A stretch of DNA of 64,000 nucleotides from Tsukamurella paurometabola DSM 20162. Its GTDB lineage: Bacteria; Actinomycetota; Actinomycetes; Mycobacteriales; Mycobacteriaceae. This document shows positions 51,819 to 60,895 of the stretch, piece after piece. Under the pieces are notes generated by a model. The model made no database searches, had not been told where the DNA came from, and saw only the letters and a program-made list of their open reading frames with translations. How positions within the stretch are numbered: position 1 is the first letter of the stretch; each line of letters starts with the position of its first letter. The translations under genes and the position numbers were made by a program. The DNA is taken from assembly GCF_000092225.1 (NCBI RefSeq), contig NC_014159.1:35807-99806 (forward strand). Direction: 5' to 3'.

Positions 51819-54800
51819 GCCCGGTCCCCCTCGGGGGTGTCGGAGGCAGCGGCCTCGGCGGTCTCGGCCGCGATGAGTTCGGCCAGTTCGTCGGCGCCGA
51901 GAGCGGACACCTCGAGATAGACCTCGGCGACCGCGTCGAGGCGGGCGGGATCGTCGTGTTCCGCGACGGCCGTCGCGATCCCGGCGACGGTGCGCCCCGC
52001 GAAGACCTGCGCGATCGTCATCGCGGGCGCGTCCAGCCAGTCCCGGATCGCGGCCACCAGCGCGGTCGCCTGCACCGAATCGCCGCCGAGCGCGAAGAAG
52101 TCGTCGTCCACCCCCGGCGGGTCCGCGGGGTCGGCACCGATCACCTCGATCACCAGGGCGAGCAGTGCGCGTTCCAGCGCCGACCCGGGGGCCCGAGCGG
52201 GGGCGCGCTCGGCATCACCCGCGAGGAGCGCGCCGATCGCCGCGCGATCGGTCTTGCCGTTGCCGGTCAGGGGGAAGGCGTCGAGCACGCGCACCCGCGC
52301 CGGCACCATGTAGCCGGGCACGGCCGCCGCGACGACCGCGAGCACCGCGGCCGGGTCGAGCTCCGCGGGAGAATCGCCGGTCACCGCCGCGACCAGCTGC
52401 GCCCGGTGCGCCTCGCCCACCACGCGGACGATCGCACCGTCGACCCCGGGAGCCGAGCGCAGCGCCGACTCGACCTCGCCGAGCTCCACCCGGTGGCCGC
52501 GCACCTTGACCTGATTGTCGGCGCGTCCGAGGAAATCGATCCCGCCGTCCCCGTCGTAGCGTCCGCGGTCGCCCGTGCGGTACCAGCGGACACCGTCGAC
52601 CTCCACGAACCGGTCCGCGGTGCGCTCCGGGTCCCCGCGGTAGCCGAGCGCGACGGAACGGCCGCCGATCCACAGCTCGCCGGGCACGTGATCGGGCCGG
52701 TCGCGGCTGGCACCGTCGACCACGCGGCACCGCACATTGCGCAACGGGCGCCCGTAGGGCACGCAGTCCCAGTGTGCCGGCGCGGGCCCGGTGACCTCGC
52801 GGACGGTCGAGTGGATCGCGGCCTCGGTAGCGCCGCCGAGGCCTGCGAACCGGGCCGCGGGCGCGACGGCGCGGGTGCGCTCGATCAGGTCGACGCACAC
52901 CCTGTCGCCACCGAGCAGCACGGCGCGCAACGCGGGCACGCCGGTGGCGCTCCCGTGGGCGCGGGCCAGCAGCAGGTCCAGCACCGCCGGTACCGCATTG
53001 ACGACGGTGACCGCGTGCCGGACCGTCAGGTCCAGCCACGCGGCGGGGTCGGCCTTGGCCTCCTCGGCCATCACCACCACGGCGCCGCCCACCGACAGCG
53101 GGGCGAACAGGTCGAAGACCGACAGGTCGAATTCGAGCGCGGACACCCCGAGGGTGCGGTCGGCGGGGCCGAGCGCGAACCGCTCGACGAGGTCGTCAAT
53201 CGTGTTCGTCGCGGCGTCGTGGGAGACCTCGACGCCCTTGGGCACGCCGGTCGAGCCGGAGGTGTACAGCACGTACGCCACCTCCGCCGGATCGGTGTCG
53301 GCGGGGTCCGGCGCGGCCGTGTCCCGCGCGAGCGCGGCCGCGAGGGCCTCGCCGTCGAGCAGCATCCGCGCGCCGGAACCGGCGAGGATCGCCGCACGCC
53401 GGGCGGGCGGCTGCGCATAGCCCACGGGCACGTAGTGGGCGCCGGCGGCGAGCACGCCGAGAACCGCGATGACCTGGCCGGGGCCCTTGGGCAGGTGGAT
53501 CGCGACCGCATCGCCGGCGCCGATCCCGTCCGCCCGCAGCGCGCCCGCGACCCGCAGCGCGGCGGCGGCGAGCTCGCCGTAGGTGAGCGGTGCGCCGTCG
53601 CCGAGCACCGCGGGGGCATCGGGCCGGGCTGCGGCCGCCGCGAAGAACCGGCCGTGCAGGGTGCGTGGCGGCGCGTCGTGCGCGGTGGCGTTCGCCTCGG
53701 CGCGGCGCCGCACCTGGTCGGCGGGCAGGCCGGGGGCGGCGGTCCCGTCGGCGAGCGCGCGCAGGCTCGCGCGGTAGTGCTCGAACATCGCGTCCGCCAC
53801 GCCGTCCTCGAAGGCGTCGGCCCGGATGTCCCAGTTCAGCAGGAGGCCACCGTCGAACTCGGTGACCTGCGCGTCGAGCAGCACCTGCGGGCCCTGCGAG
53901 ACGATGTGCCCGGCGGTGCCGAAGGTCGCGGTGACCGTGGGGTCGAACAGCTCGCCCAGTCCGATCGCGGAAGTGTACACCACCGGCGCCAGCACCTGCC
54001 GGCCCTGCGCACGGCCCAGCATGCGCAGGACCTCCACGCCGCCGACAGTGCCGTGCGCGGCGTTGCGGTGCAGGGTGCGTTGCAGCGCCTCGGCGGTGAC
54101 GGGAGCGGTTCCGTCGACGTCGAGCAGAACCGAGGAGGTGAAGTCGCCGACCACCCCGTCGATGTCCGGGTGCACCGGCTCGCGGTCGAACAGGGGAAGG
54201 TTGAGCAGGAAGCGGTCGGCGGCGCTCCACCGCGCGACGGTGGCGGCGAAGACGGAGGCCAGAGCCATCGCGGGGGTGACGCCGCGGGTGCGTGCCGCCG
54301 CCTCGATGGCCGCCTTCCCGGCGCCGTCGACCCGGTGGTGCATCCGCCGCACCCGCAGCGCCGTGCCCGCGCGTCCGGCCGCGGACAGGGGCAGCTCGGG
54401 GGCGCCGGGGAGCTCCGGCACCCGCGCCCGCCAGAACCGCTCGTCGTCGGCGCGGACGGCGGCGTCGACCGGAGGCCGGTCCAGGTAGTCGCGGTACCGG
54501 TAGTCCGGTGCGGCGATCGCTTCGCCGCGGTACGCGGCCGCGAGATCGCGCATCAGGATCCGGTAGCTGACCGCGTCGGCGGCGATCATGTCGACGTCCA
54601 CGTGCAGCCTGCTCGCACCCTCCGGCAGCAGGGTGAGGGTCACGTCCCACATCCGGCCGGCCGCGATGTCGAGAAGCTGGTGGGTGCGCTCGTCCCGCAG
54701 CCGGTCGAGTTCTGCGCGCACCCGCGCCGCGTCGGCGCCGCGCAGGTCGACGACGCTGACCCGGGTGGCGTCGGGGCCGATGCGCTGGGTGCCGTCGGGC

Positions 54801-55306
54801 AGGATCCGCGCTCGCAGCTGCGGGTGGGCCTGCGCCACGCTGTGCACGGCGTCGCGGAGCCGATCCGGGTCGACGCCGGCACCGTCGAATTCGACGGACA
54901 GGTGCGCCGCGACGCTGCCGAGCTCGGCGGCCTGGCGGCCCGCCCAGTAGGCGTGGGCCATCGGGGCCAGGGCGAAGGCGTCGGTGGGATCGGCCGGGGG
55001 TGCCGGCGGTGCCGGGGCGGGGTCGGGTGTCAGGGGCACAGCAGGAGCGGCGGCGAGGAGCGATGCCCACGCCGCGGCGGTGGGCTCGGCCGCGAGGCGG
55101 GCGAAGTTGATCGCCACGCCGCGCTTCCGCCAACCCCCGGCCAGCGCCATCATGCGCAGCGAGTCGAGGCCGAGGCCGATGAGGTCGGCGTCCGGGGTCA
55201 CCTCGTGCACCGGGAGGTCGAGGGCTGCGGCGATCGTCGCCCGTACCTCATCGAGGCCGATCGCCGGTGCGGAGTCGGTTCCGAGGGCACTGCTGGGTTC
55301 GCTCAT
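51815..55306 (-). CDS. mbtB: Mycobactin-type NRPS MbtB (ArCP-Cy-A-PCP)
   Basis: 1163 residues. Aryl carrier at the N-terminus (LIGLGLDSLRMMALAGG, ~42), cyclisation domain with the DxxxxD variant VDVDMIAADAVSYRIL (~234), adenylation domain with YVLYTSGSTGVPKGVE (~674) and YRTGDRGRYDGDGGID, and carrier FALGGDSVQATALV (~1070). Receives salicylate from MbtA on the ArCP, activates Ser or Thr and closes the oxazoline ring. No thioesterase follows, unlike M. tuberculosis MbtB (about 1414 residues, from memory). Start ATG 55306; 35-bp gap after the ABC permease. Confidence 0.9.
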   Translation of the reverse strand: MSEPSSALGTDSAPAIGLDEVRATIAAALDLPVHEVTPDADLIGLGLDSLRMMALAGGWRKRGVAINFARLAAEPTAAAWASLLAAAPAVPLTPDPAPAPPAPPADPTDAFALAPMAHAYWAGRQAAELGSVAAHLSVEFDGAGVDPDRLRDAVHSVAQAHPQLRARILPDGTQRIGPDATRVSVVDLRGADAARVRAELDRLRDERTHQLLDIAAGRMWDVTLTLLPEGASRLHVDVDMIAADAVSYRILMRDLAAAYRGEAIAAPDYRYRDYLDRPPVDAAVRADDERFWRARVPELPGAPELPLSAAGRAGTALRVRRMHHRVDGAGKAAIEAAARTRGVTPAMALASVFAATVARWSAADRFLLNLPLFDREPVHPDIDGVVGDFTSSVLLDVDGTAPVTAEALQRTLHRNAAHGTVGGVEVLRMLGRAQGRQVLAPVVYTSAIGLGELFDPTVTATFGTAGHIVSQGPQVLLDAQVTEFDGGLLLNWDIRADAFEDGVADAMFEHYRASLRALADGTAAPGLPADQVRRRAEANATAHDAPPRTLHGRFFAAAAARPDAPAVLGDGAPLTYGELAAAALRVAGALRADGIGAGDAVAIHLPKGPGQVIAVLGVLAAGAHYVPVGYAQPPARRAAILAGSGARMLLDGEALAAALARDTAAPDPADTDPAEVAYVLYTSGSTGVPKGVEVSHDAATNTIDDLVERFALGPADRTLGVSALEFDLSVFDLFAPLSVGGAVVVMAEEAKADPAAWLDLTVRHAVTVVNAVPAVLDLLLARAHGSATGVPALRAVLLGGDRVCVDLIERTRAVAPAARFAGLGGATEAAIHSTVREVTGPAPAHWDCVPYGRPLRNVRCRVVDGASRDRPDHVPGELWIGGRSVALGYRGDPERTADRFVEVDGVRWYRTGDRGRYDGDGGIDFLGRADNQVKVRGHRVELGEVESALRSAPGVDGAIVRVVGEAHRAQLVAAVTGDSPAELDPAAVLAVVAAAVPGYMVPARVRVLDAFPLTGNGKTDRAAIGALLAGDAERAPARAPGSALERALLALVIEVIGADPADPPGVDDDFFALGGDSVQATALVAAIRDWLDAPAMTIAQVFAGRTVAGIATAVAEHDDPARLDAVAEVYLEVSALGADELAELIAAETAEAAASDTPEGDRA

Positions 55307-55341
55307 GTGCTCGTTCGTTCCTTGTCGATGAGGGCGGTGCA

Positions 55342-56160
55342 TCAGCGCCGGACCGCCGCGCCCGCGAAGCCGCGCAGCGCGACCGGGAAGGCGAACGCGA
55401 GGATGCCGGCGATCCAGAGCGCCGTCGCGAGCAGCGGGACGGCGACGGGACCGCCCTCGGTGAGGCCCCGCATCAGGTCGGTCGCCGGACTCAGCGGCTG
55501 CCACCGGACGATCGGCTGCAGCCACACCGGGTACTGGTCGGCCGGCACGAAGCCGGTGCCGAAGAACATCAGCAGCAGGAAGACGCCGCCGAACAACTGC
55601 ACCATCTGGGTCCCGGCCGTGACCGCCGCCAACGCCAGCACCACGAGCGCGAACGCCGTCCCGAAGGCGATCGGCACCAGGTAGGCGGCCGCCGCGGCGA
55701 GCGGACCCTGCGTGAACCGCAGGCCCAGGACCACCGCCATCGCGAGCAGCAGCGCGGTGCTCACCGCGGTCCGGCCCGCCTCGGCGACGAGGCGGCCGGC
55801 CAGGAGTGCCGCTCGGGGCACGGGCATCGTCGCGTGCCGGGACAGGACGCCCGACTCCCGCTCGGTGATGAAGCTCAGCCCGGTCGCCAGGCTCCCGTAC
55901 AGCGCGCTGACCAGCGCGATCAGGCCGGCGTTGGCGTAGATGCTGGTGCCCGCACCCATCGCGGTGACGGTCTTGCCGAGCACCAGCTGGAACATCGCCA
56001 GCAGGAACGCCGGGAACGCGATGGCCTGCACCAGCACGACCGGACTGCGCGACCACGCCCGCAGCAGTGCCCCCGCCACCACGAGGGTCGCGGGCGCCAG
56101 CGGCACGGCGCGGCGGTCGACGGTGACCGTGCCGCTCGTGGTGCCCGACCGCGTGCTCAT
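55342..56160 (-). CDS. ABC-2 type permease, siderophore operon
   Basis: 272 residues with six membrane helices (for example VVVAGALLRAW near the start, LFGGVFLLLMFFGTGF and WIAGILAFAFPVALRGF at the end). Contains the ABC-2 drug-exporter motif SFITERESGVLSRHATMPVP after helix 2. Partner of the permease before it and the ATPase at 56933. ATG overlaps the previous stop (ATGA). A heterodimeric permease pair is the likely exporter of the siderophore or an intermediate. Confidence 0.85.
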   Translation of the reverse strand: MSTRSGTTSGTVTVDRRAVPLAPATLVVAGALLRAWSRSPVVLVQAIAFPAFLLAMFQLVLGKTVTAMGAGTSIYANAGLIALVSALYGSLATGLSFITERESGVLSRHATMPVPRAALLAGRLVAEAGRTAVSTALLLAMAVVLGLRFTQGPLAAAAAYLVPIAFGTAFALVVLALAAVTAGTQMVQLFGGVFLLLMFFGTGFVPADQYPVWLQPIVRWQPLSPATDLMRGLTEGGPVAVPLLATALWIAGILAFAFPVALRGFAGAAVRR

Positions 56161-56936
56161 CGGCGCGCGTCCTTGCGCGCGACGAGCACACAGGCGAGTG
56201 CGCCGACCACGACCAGCGCGGCGGCCCAGATGAGGGCCGCGGTCGGGTCGCCCGAGTCACCGTCGGCCAGGCCCCGCAGGGCGTCGGCGAAGACCGACAC
56301 CGGCTGGTTGCGCACCACCGGCTGGATCCATTCGGGGAAGGCCGCCGCCGGGACCAGGCCGGTCGACGCCATCACCAGCACGACCTGGGGGAGCATCAGC
56401 AGTTCGCCGATCCGCTCGGGTGCTGCGGTGACCGAGCCGAGCGCGTCGGCCAGCGCCGACAGCGCCAGCGTGACCACCAGGACCAGCGCGAAATAGCCGA
56501 CCGCCGGCACGAGCCCGTGCAGCCGGAACCCGAAGACGGCGGCGATCGCGGTCGCGGTCGCGATCGTGATCGCCGCCCGCGCGCCGATAGCGAGCAGCCG
56601 TGCGAGCGTGGGCGCGACCCGCGGCACCGGGAGCGTCGCGAGACGCTCGGTGGCGGCGGTGGCCCGGTCCTGACCGGCGCGCTGTCCGGCGACGATCGCC
56701 GTGAACAGGCCGGCCTGCAGCGTGATCACGGGCGCGAGGTACTGCGCGTAATCGCCTCCGGCGGCCTCGAAGGAGCGGTGCAGCGGCGTGTAGAAGCACA
56801 GAAAGAACAGGACGGGCGCGGCGATCGCGAACACCAGGTCGCCCTCGCGCACGCCGCCGCGGACCCCGCGGGCCGCCAGCACCCGCGTCGCGCGCAGCAG
56901 CGGCACCGAGGTCCGGGGGTGCTCCACGATGCTCAC
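56157..56936 (-). CDS. ABC-2 type permease, siderophore operon
   Basis: 259 residues, six helices (LVFAIAAPVLFFLCFYTPL, VGYFALVLVVTLALSALADA, TAALIWAAALVVVGALACVL among them) and the motif GQDRATAATERLATLPVPRV, the ABC-2 equivalent of its neighbour. The two permeases are diverged sisters from an old duplication. GTG 56936 overlaps the ATPase stop (GTGA). It starts in the cytoplasm with SIVEHPRTSVPLL and ends at ARKDARR. Confidence 0.85.
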   Translation of the reverse strand: MSIVEHPRTSVPLLRATRVLAARGVRGGVREGDLVFAIAAPVLFFLCFYTPLHRSFEAAGGDYAQYLAPVITLQAGLFTAIVAGQRAGQDRATAATERLATLPVPRVAPTLARLLAIGARAAITIATATAIAAVFGFRLHGLVPAVGYFALVLVVTLALSALADALGSVTAAPERIGELLMLPQVVLVMASTGLVPAAAFPEWIQPVVRNQPVSVFADALRGLADGDSGDPTAALIWAAALVVVGALACVLVARKDARR

Positions 56937-57874
56937 GCCGTCACCTGCTCGGGATCGTCGTCGATCAGCTGGAGGAAGACCTCGTCGAGGCTCGGCGGCC
57001 GCAGTCCGGCGGAGACGAGCGGCACGTCGGTGAGCAGCCCGAGCACCGCGAGCAGCGTCGCCTGGCCGTCGGGAGCGGCGACCACGACGACGCCGTCCGC
57101 GGCGCGGTGCGCGTCGTGGCCGCGTGCACTCAGCCGCGCTACGACCCCGTCGACCCGGCCGGGTTCGACGAGGACGATCTCGCAGCGCGATGCACCGGCG
57201 CGGTGCTTGAGCTCGGCGGGGCTGCCCTGGGCCAGGACCCGGCCCGCGCCGAGCACCACCACGTCGTCGGCGAGCTCGTCCGCCTCCGCGAGGTACTGGG
57301 TGGTCATCAGCACGGTGATGCCGTCGGCGCGGAGCGCCCGTACCGCGTCCCAGACCGCGGCGCGGCTCTGCGGGTCCAGGCCGGTGGTCGGTTCGTCGAG
57401 GAAGAGCACTCGCGGGCGCGTCACCAGCGCGCAGGCGATGTCGACGCGGCGGCGCATACCGCCGGACAGTGCGCCCACCCGCCGGTCCAGGAACTCGCCG
57501 AGCCCGTAGGTCTGCGCCAGCGCGGACGTGCGGCCGGCGAGGTCGCCGCGCCGCAGGCCGGTCAGGCGGCCGAACAGCGCGATGTTCTCGCGCACCGTCA
57601 GGGCCTGGTCCAGCGCCGCGAACTGACCGGTCAGCGAGATCGACTCGCGCGCCCGGGCCGCGTCGCGCACCACGTCGAAGCCCGCCACCTCCGCCCGCCC
57701 GGAATCGGGGGTGAGCAGGGTGGACAAGATCGAGACCGTGGTGGTCTTGCCGCTGCCGTTGGGCCCGAGCAGGCCCAGCACGCTGCCCTCGGGGACGGAG
57801 AAGCTGATCGAGTCCAGCGCGGTGACCGCGCCGAACGTGCGTCGCAGCCCCTCGATACGGATCATCTCGTTCAT
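56933..57874 (-). CDS. ABC exporter ATPase (daunorubicin-resistance type), siderophore operon
   Basis: 313 residues. Walker A LLGPNGSGKTTTVSIL (~37), signature LSGGMRRRVDIA (~138), Walker B VLFLDEPTTGLDPQSR and switch region LMTTQYLAEADELAD. The C-terminal ~85 residues are the DrrA-type extension. It powers the two permeases encoded next. ATG 57874 overlaps the mbtI stop (ATGA). Tight coupling to mbtI places export in the same mRNA as salicylate synthesis. Confidence 0.9.
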   Translation of the reverse strand: MNEMIRIEGLRRTFGAVTALDSISFSVPEGSVLGLLGPNGSGKTTTVSILSTLLTPDSGRAEVAGFDVVRDAARARESISLTGQFAALDQALTVRENIALFGRLTGLRRGDLAGRTSALAQTYGLGEFLDRRVGALSGGMRRRVDIACALVTRPRVLFLDEPTTGLDPQSRAAVWDAVRALRADGITVLMTTQYLAEADELADDVVVLGAGRVLAQGSPAELKHRAGASRCEIVLVEPGRVDGVVARLSARGHDAHRAADGVVVVAAPDGQATLLAVLGLLTDVPLVSAGLRPPSLDEVFLQLIDDDPEQVTA

Positions 57875-59205
57875 CGCGCCGCCCTCCGGACGAGGTACGG
57901 GGCGACGGAGGCGAGCTTTTCGCAGGTCTCCTCGAACTCGCGTTGCGGATCGGACTGGGCGATGACGCCCGCTCCGGCCTGCAGCCATGCACCGTCCTCG
58001 GTCGAGAACAGCGAGCGCAGTACCAGCGCCGCGTCCAACTCGCCGTTGGACGAGGCGGTGACCACCGCGCCGGCGTAGGGGCCGCGGGGGTGCGGCTCGA
58101 GCCGGGCGATCGCGTCCACCGCCGGAGCCTTGGGGATGCCCGACGCGGTGACCGCGGGGAACAGCACGTCGAGCGCCTCCCACGCGGACACGCCGGTCGC
58201 GAGCTTGCCGATCACCGTCGAGGCGAGGTGCTGGACGCTGCCGCGCTCGCGGACCGTCATGAACTCGCTGACCATGCGTGTACTGGGTACGGCGATCGCG
58301 TCCACCTCCGCGCAGGACAGTTGTACGGACAGGGCGTGCTCGACGATCTCCTTGGCATCGCTCAGCAGCTCGGCGCGCAGCGCCTGCGGGTCGGTCCCGT
58401 CCATGTGCAGGGCGCGGGTCCCGGCCAGGGGCTGCGTCTCGACGGTGCCGTCGGCGTGCACCGCACCCACGATCTCGGGGGAGAAGCCGGCGGCCTCCAG
58501 ACCGGAGAGCCGCAGCAGGAACGAGCGCGCGGGGGTGTTCGAGTCCCTGCCGAGCGCGTAGCTCGCCGGTACGTCGACGGGGAACGGGACCGGCAGCCGC
58601 CGGGACAGGATGACCTTCTCGTAGGCGCCGGCACGGATCTCGGCGATCGCCGCGGCGACGCGCGCGCGGTAGCCGTCGTCGCCGGAGCGCCGGACGTCAA
58701 CCGGGCAGCTCACGGTATCGATCGGGGCGATGGGTGCGATCGCGGCGAGCCGCTCGAGCACGCCGGCGGGCACCCCGGTGCGGTCGACGGTGCCGTCGGC
58801 GGCCACGTGGATCTCGAACTCGGGCACGACCAGCTCCGCGAGTACTCCGCTGCGGAGGCCGGCGCTCAGGTGCGAGGTGAACTCGAACGCGGTCCACCCG
58901 TACACCCGCCACCGGTGGAACGGCAGCCGGGCCAGGGCCGCGGCGAGGGCGGCGGCGGGTGCCCCGCGGTAGGTCCGGGTGTCGGCGTCGCCTTCGACCG
59001 AGACGGTGACATCGGTCGCCGTCAGCCGGATGCGGGCGCGCACCCCGCCGGCGAAGACCAGGCCGGCCGGCGCTTCGTAGACCACGTACTCGTCCGCGAG
59101 TCCCGCGGCGGCCCAGGTGGCGCACAGCCGGTGACCCGTGCCGCGGCCGAGTTCGGTGACGGAGGGGAACGGGTCGGCGAGCGGGCCGTCGATCGCGACC
59201 GACAT
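57871..59205 (-). CDS. mbtI: Salicylate synthase MbtI
   Basis: 444 residues of the chorismate-utilising (MST) fold. General base Lys in YEKVILSRRLPV, the QPLAGTRAL loop, the metal-binding region LLSDAKEIVEHALSVQL, and RERGSVQHLASTVIGKL with PKAPAVDAI. Converts chorismate to isochorismate and then salicylate, the starter of the siderophore. Start ATG 59205 is preceded by a strong CAGGAGG; the open frame extends 26 codons further but lies over the promoter. First gene of the unit. The iron box at 59259 sits upstream. Confidence 0.92.
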   Translation of the reverse strand: MSVAIDGPLADPFPSVTELGRGTGHRLCATWAAAGLADEYVVYEAPAGLVFAGGVRARIRLTATDVTVSVEGDADTRTYRGAPAAALAAALARLPFHRWRVYGWTAFEFTSHLSAGLRSGVLAELVVPEFEIHVAADGTVDRTGVPAGVLERLAAIAPIAPIDTVSCPVDVRRSGDDGYRARVAAAIAEIRAGAYEKVILSRRLPVPFPVDVPASYALGRDSNTPARSFLLRLSGLEAAGFSPEIVGAVHADGTVETQPLAGTRALHMDGTDPQALRAELLSDAKEIVEHALSVQLSCAEVDAIAVPSTRMVSEFMTVRERGSVQHLASTVIGKLATGVSAWEALDVLFPAVTASGIPKAPAVDAIARLEPHPRGPYAGAVVTASSNGELDAALVLRSLFSTEDGAWLQAGAGVIAQSDPQREFEETCEKLASVAPYLVRRAAR

Positions 59206-59258
59206 CGGCAACCTCCTGGGTCCGGATGGGGCGGGTAATGACGTGGAGCGTAACCCCC

Positions 59259-59277
59259 TTAGGGGAGCCTGGGCTAA
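59259..59277. promoter_or_regulatory. DtxR/IdeR-type iron box between mbtI and mbtA
   Basis: TTAGGGGAGCCTGGGCTAA matches the TWAGGTWAGSCTWACCTWA consensus at 14 of 19 positions, with intact TTAGG and CTAA ends. It lies in the 82-bp divergent promoter. The mbtA GTG starts only 11 bp downstream of it, so bound repressor would cover the mbtA start of transcription directly. Confidence 0.75.
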
Positions 59278-59287
59278 TCTCAACGAT

Positions 59288-60895
59288 GTGACATTCGTAT
59301 CTCCCAGCGCGGCCGACTTCGTGAATCTGCCCCCTCAGCAGCGGCGACGCTATGTCGAGGCGCGCCTGTACGAGGGGCTCCCGTTGTGGAGCGCGATCCT
59401 CGGAACCGGACGGACCGACCCGTCGCTACCCGCCGTCCTCGACGAAGAGCGCTCCCTCACCCGCGCAGAACTCGACTCCGCGTCCGCGGCGCGCGCCGCC
59501 GGCTTCGCCGGCGAATTCGCCCCCGGCGATGTGGTGGTGCTGCACCTGCCGAACACCGTCGAGTTCGTCGTCACCCTCCTGGGGCTGCTCCGCGCCGGAG
59601 TGCTGCCGGTGATGGCACTGCCCGCGCACCGGATCGCCGAGATCGAACACCTCGCGGCCACCTCCGGCGCCGTCGGTTACATCTGCGCGGACGACCGGAC
59701 CGGCTACGACTACCGCGATCTGGGCACCGAGCTGCGCGGCCGGGTGCCCGCCGTCCGTTCCGTCCTGGTCGACGGTGCCCCCGGCCCCCACCGGGCGCTC
59801 GTCGACGGTGCACCGTCGGACAGCCCGGACGTGCGGCCCGATCCCACGACACCCGCACTGTTCCTGATCTCCGGCGGCACCACGGGCGCGCCGAAGCTCA
59901 TCCCGCGCACGCACGAGGACTACCTGTACAACGCCCGTACGGCCGCCGCGGTGTGCGGGCTCGGCCCGGACGACGTGTATCTGGTCGCACTGCCCGCAGC
60001 GCACAACTTCCCCCTGGCCTGCCCGGGCCTGATCGGCGCGTTGCTCACCGGCGGCCGCGTGGTGCTCACGCGCGATCCGAGCCCCGACTCCGCGCTGGAG
60101 CTGATCGAGCAGCACCGCGTGACGGTGACCGCGCTGGTCCCGGCGTTGGCGCAGCTGTGGACCGCCGCGCGGGCCTGGGAGAGCGCGGACGTGACGAGTC
60201 TGCGACTGCTCCAGGTCGGTGGGGCGAAGCTCGCCGAGCCCGACGCCCGCGCCGCACAGGAGGCCTTCCCCGGCACCCTGCAGCAGGTCTTCGGCATGGC
60301 CGAGGGGCTGATCAACCTCACCCGGATCGGCGCGGACCCGGACGTCGTCGCCACCACGCAGGGCATTCCGATGAGCCCGTTCGACGAGCTGCGGGTGGTC
60401 GATGAGGACGGCGAGGACGTGCCCGAGGGCACCGTCGGCGAGCTACTGACCCGTGGCCCGTACACGATCCGCGGCTATTACCGGGCCGGTGCCGCGAACC
60501 GGCGCGCGTTCACCTCCGACGGCTTCTACCGGTCCGGCGATCAGGTGCGGATCCGGCCGGACGGCTCGATCGAATACGTCTCACGCATCAAGGAGACCAT
60601 CGTGCGCGGCGGGGAGAACATCTTCCCCGACGACATCGAGGAGGCCCTGCTCGCGCACCCGGCGGTCCGCGAGGCCGGGGTGATCGGACTCCCGGACCCC
60701 GTGCTGGGGGAGCGGACCTGCGCCGTGCTCGTCACGGACGGGCGGCTGCTCACCCTGGCCGAGGTCAGGGACCATCTCACCGGCCGGGGTCTCGCGGCGT
60801 TCAAGCTGCCGGACCGGGTGCGGGTCATCGACGACCTGCCGCTCACCGCGGTCGGGAAAGTGGACAAGAAGGCGTTGCGCGGCCTGCTCAGATGA
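59288..60895 (+). CDS. mbtA: Salicyl-AMP ligase MbtA
   Basis: 535 residues of the aryl-adenylating family. ATP loop LFLISGGTTGAPKLIPRTHEDY split at ~residue 195, aromatic-acid pocket region ALPAAHNFPLACPGLIGAL, GMAEGLINLTRIG, FYRSGDQVRIRPDG and C-terminal Lys in LTAVGKVDKKAL. Activates salicylate and loads it on the MbtB aryl carrier. GTG 59288 follows GATGTG with no Shine-Dalgarno and a TAATCT box 6-11 bp before it, so the message may be leaderless. Shorter than the M. tuberculosis protein (565, from memory), which has an N-terminal extension. Confidence 0.92.
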   Translation: MTFVSPSAADFVNLPPQQRRRYVEARLYEGLPLWSAILGTGRTDPSLPAVLDEERSLTRAELDSASAARAAGFAGEFAPGDVVVLHLPNTVEFVVTLLGLLRAGVLPVMALPAHRIAEIEHLAATSGAVGYICADDRTGYDYRDLGTELRGRVPAVRSVLVDGAPGPHRALVDGAPSDSPDVRPDPTTPALFLISGGTTGAPKLIPRTHEDYLYNARTAAAVCGLGPDDVYLVALPAAHNFPLACPGLIGALLTGGRVVLTRDPSPDSALELIEQHRVTVTALVPALAQLWTAARAWESADVTSLRLLQVGGAKLAEPDARAAQEAFPGTLQQVFGMAEGLINLTRIGADPDVVATTQGIPMSPFDELRVVDEDGEDVPEGTVGELLTRGPYTIRGYYRAGAANRRAFTSDGFYRSGDQVRIRPDGSIEYVSRIKETIVRGGENIFPDDIEEALLAHPAVREAGVIGLPDPVLGERTCAVLVTDGRLLTLAEVRDHLTGRGLAAFKLPDRVRVIDDLPLTAVGKVDKKALRGLLR

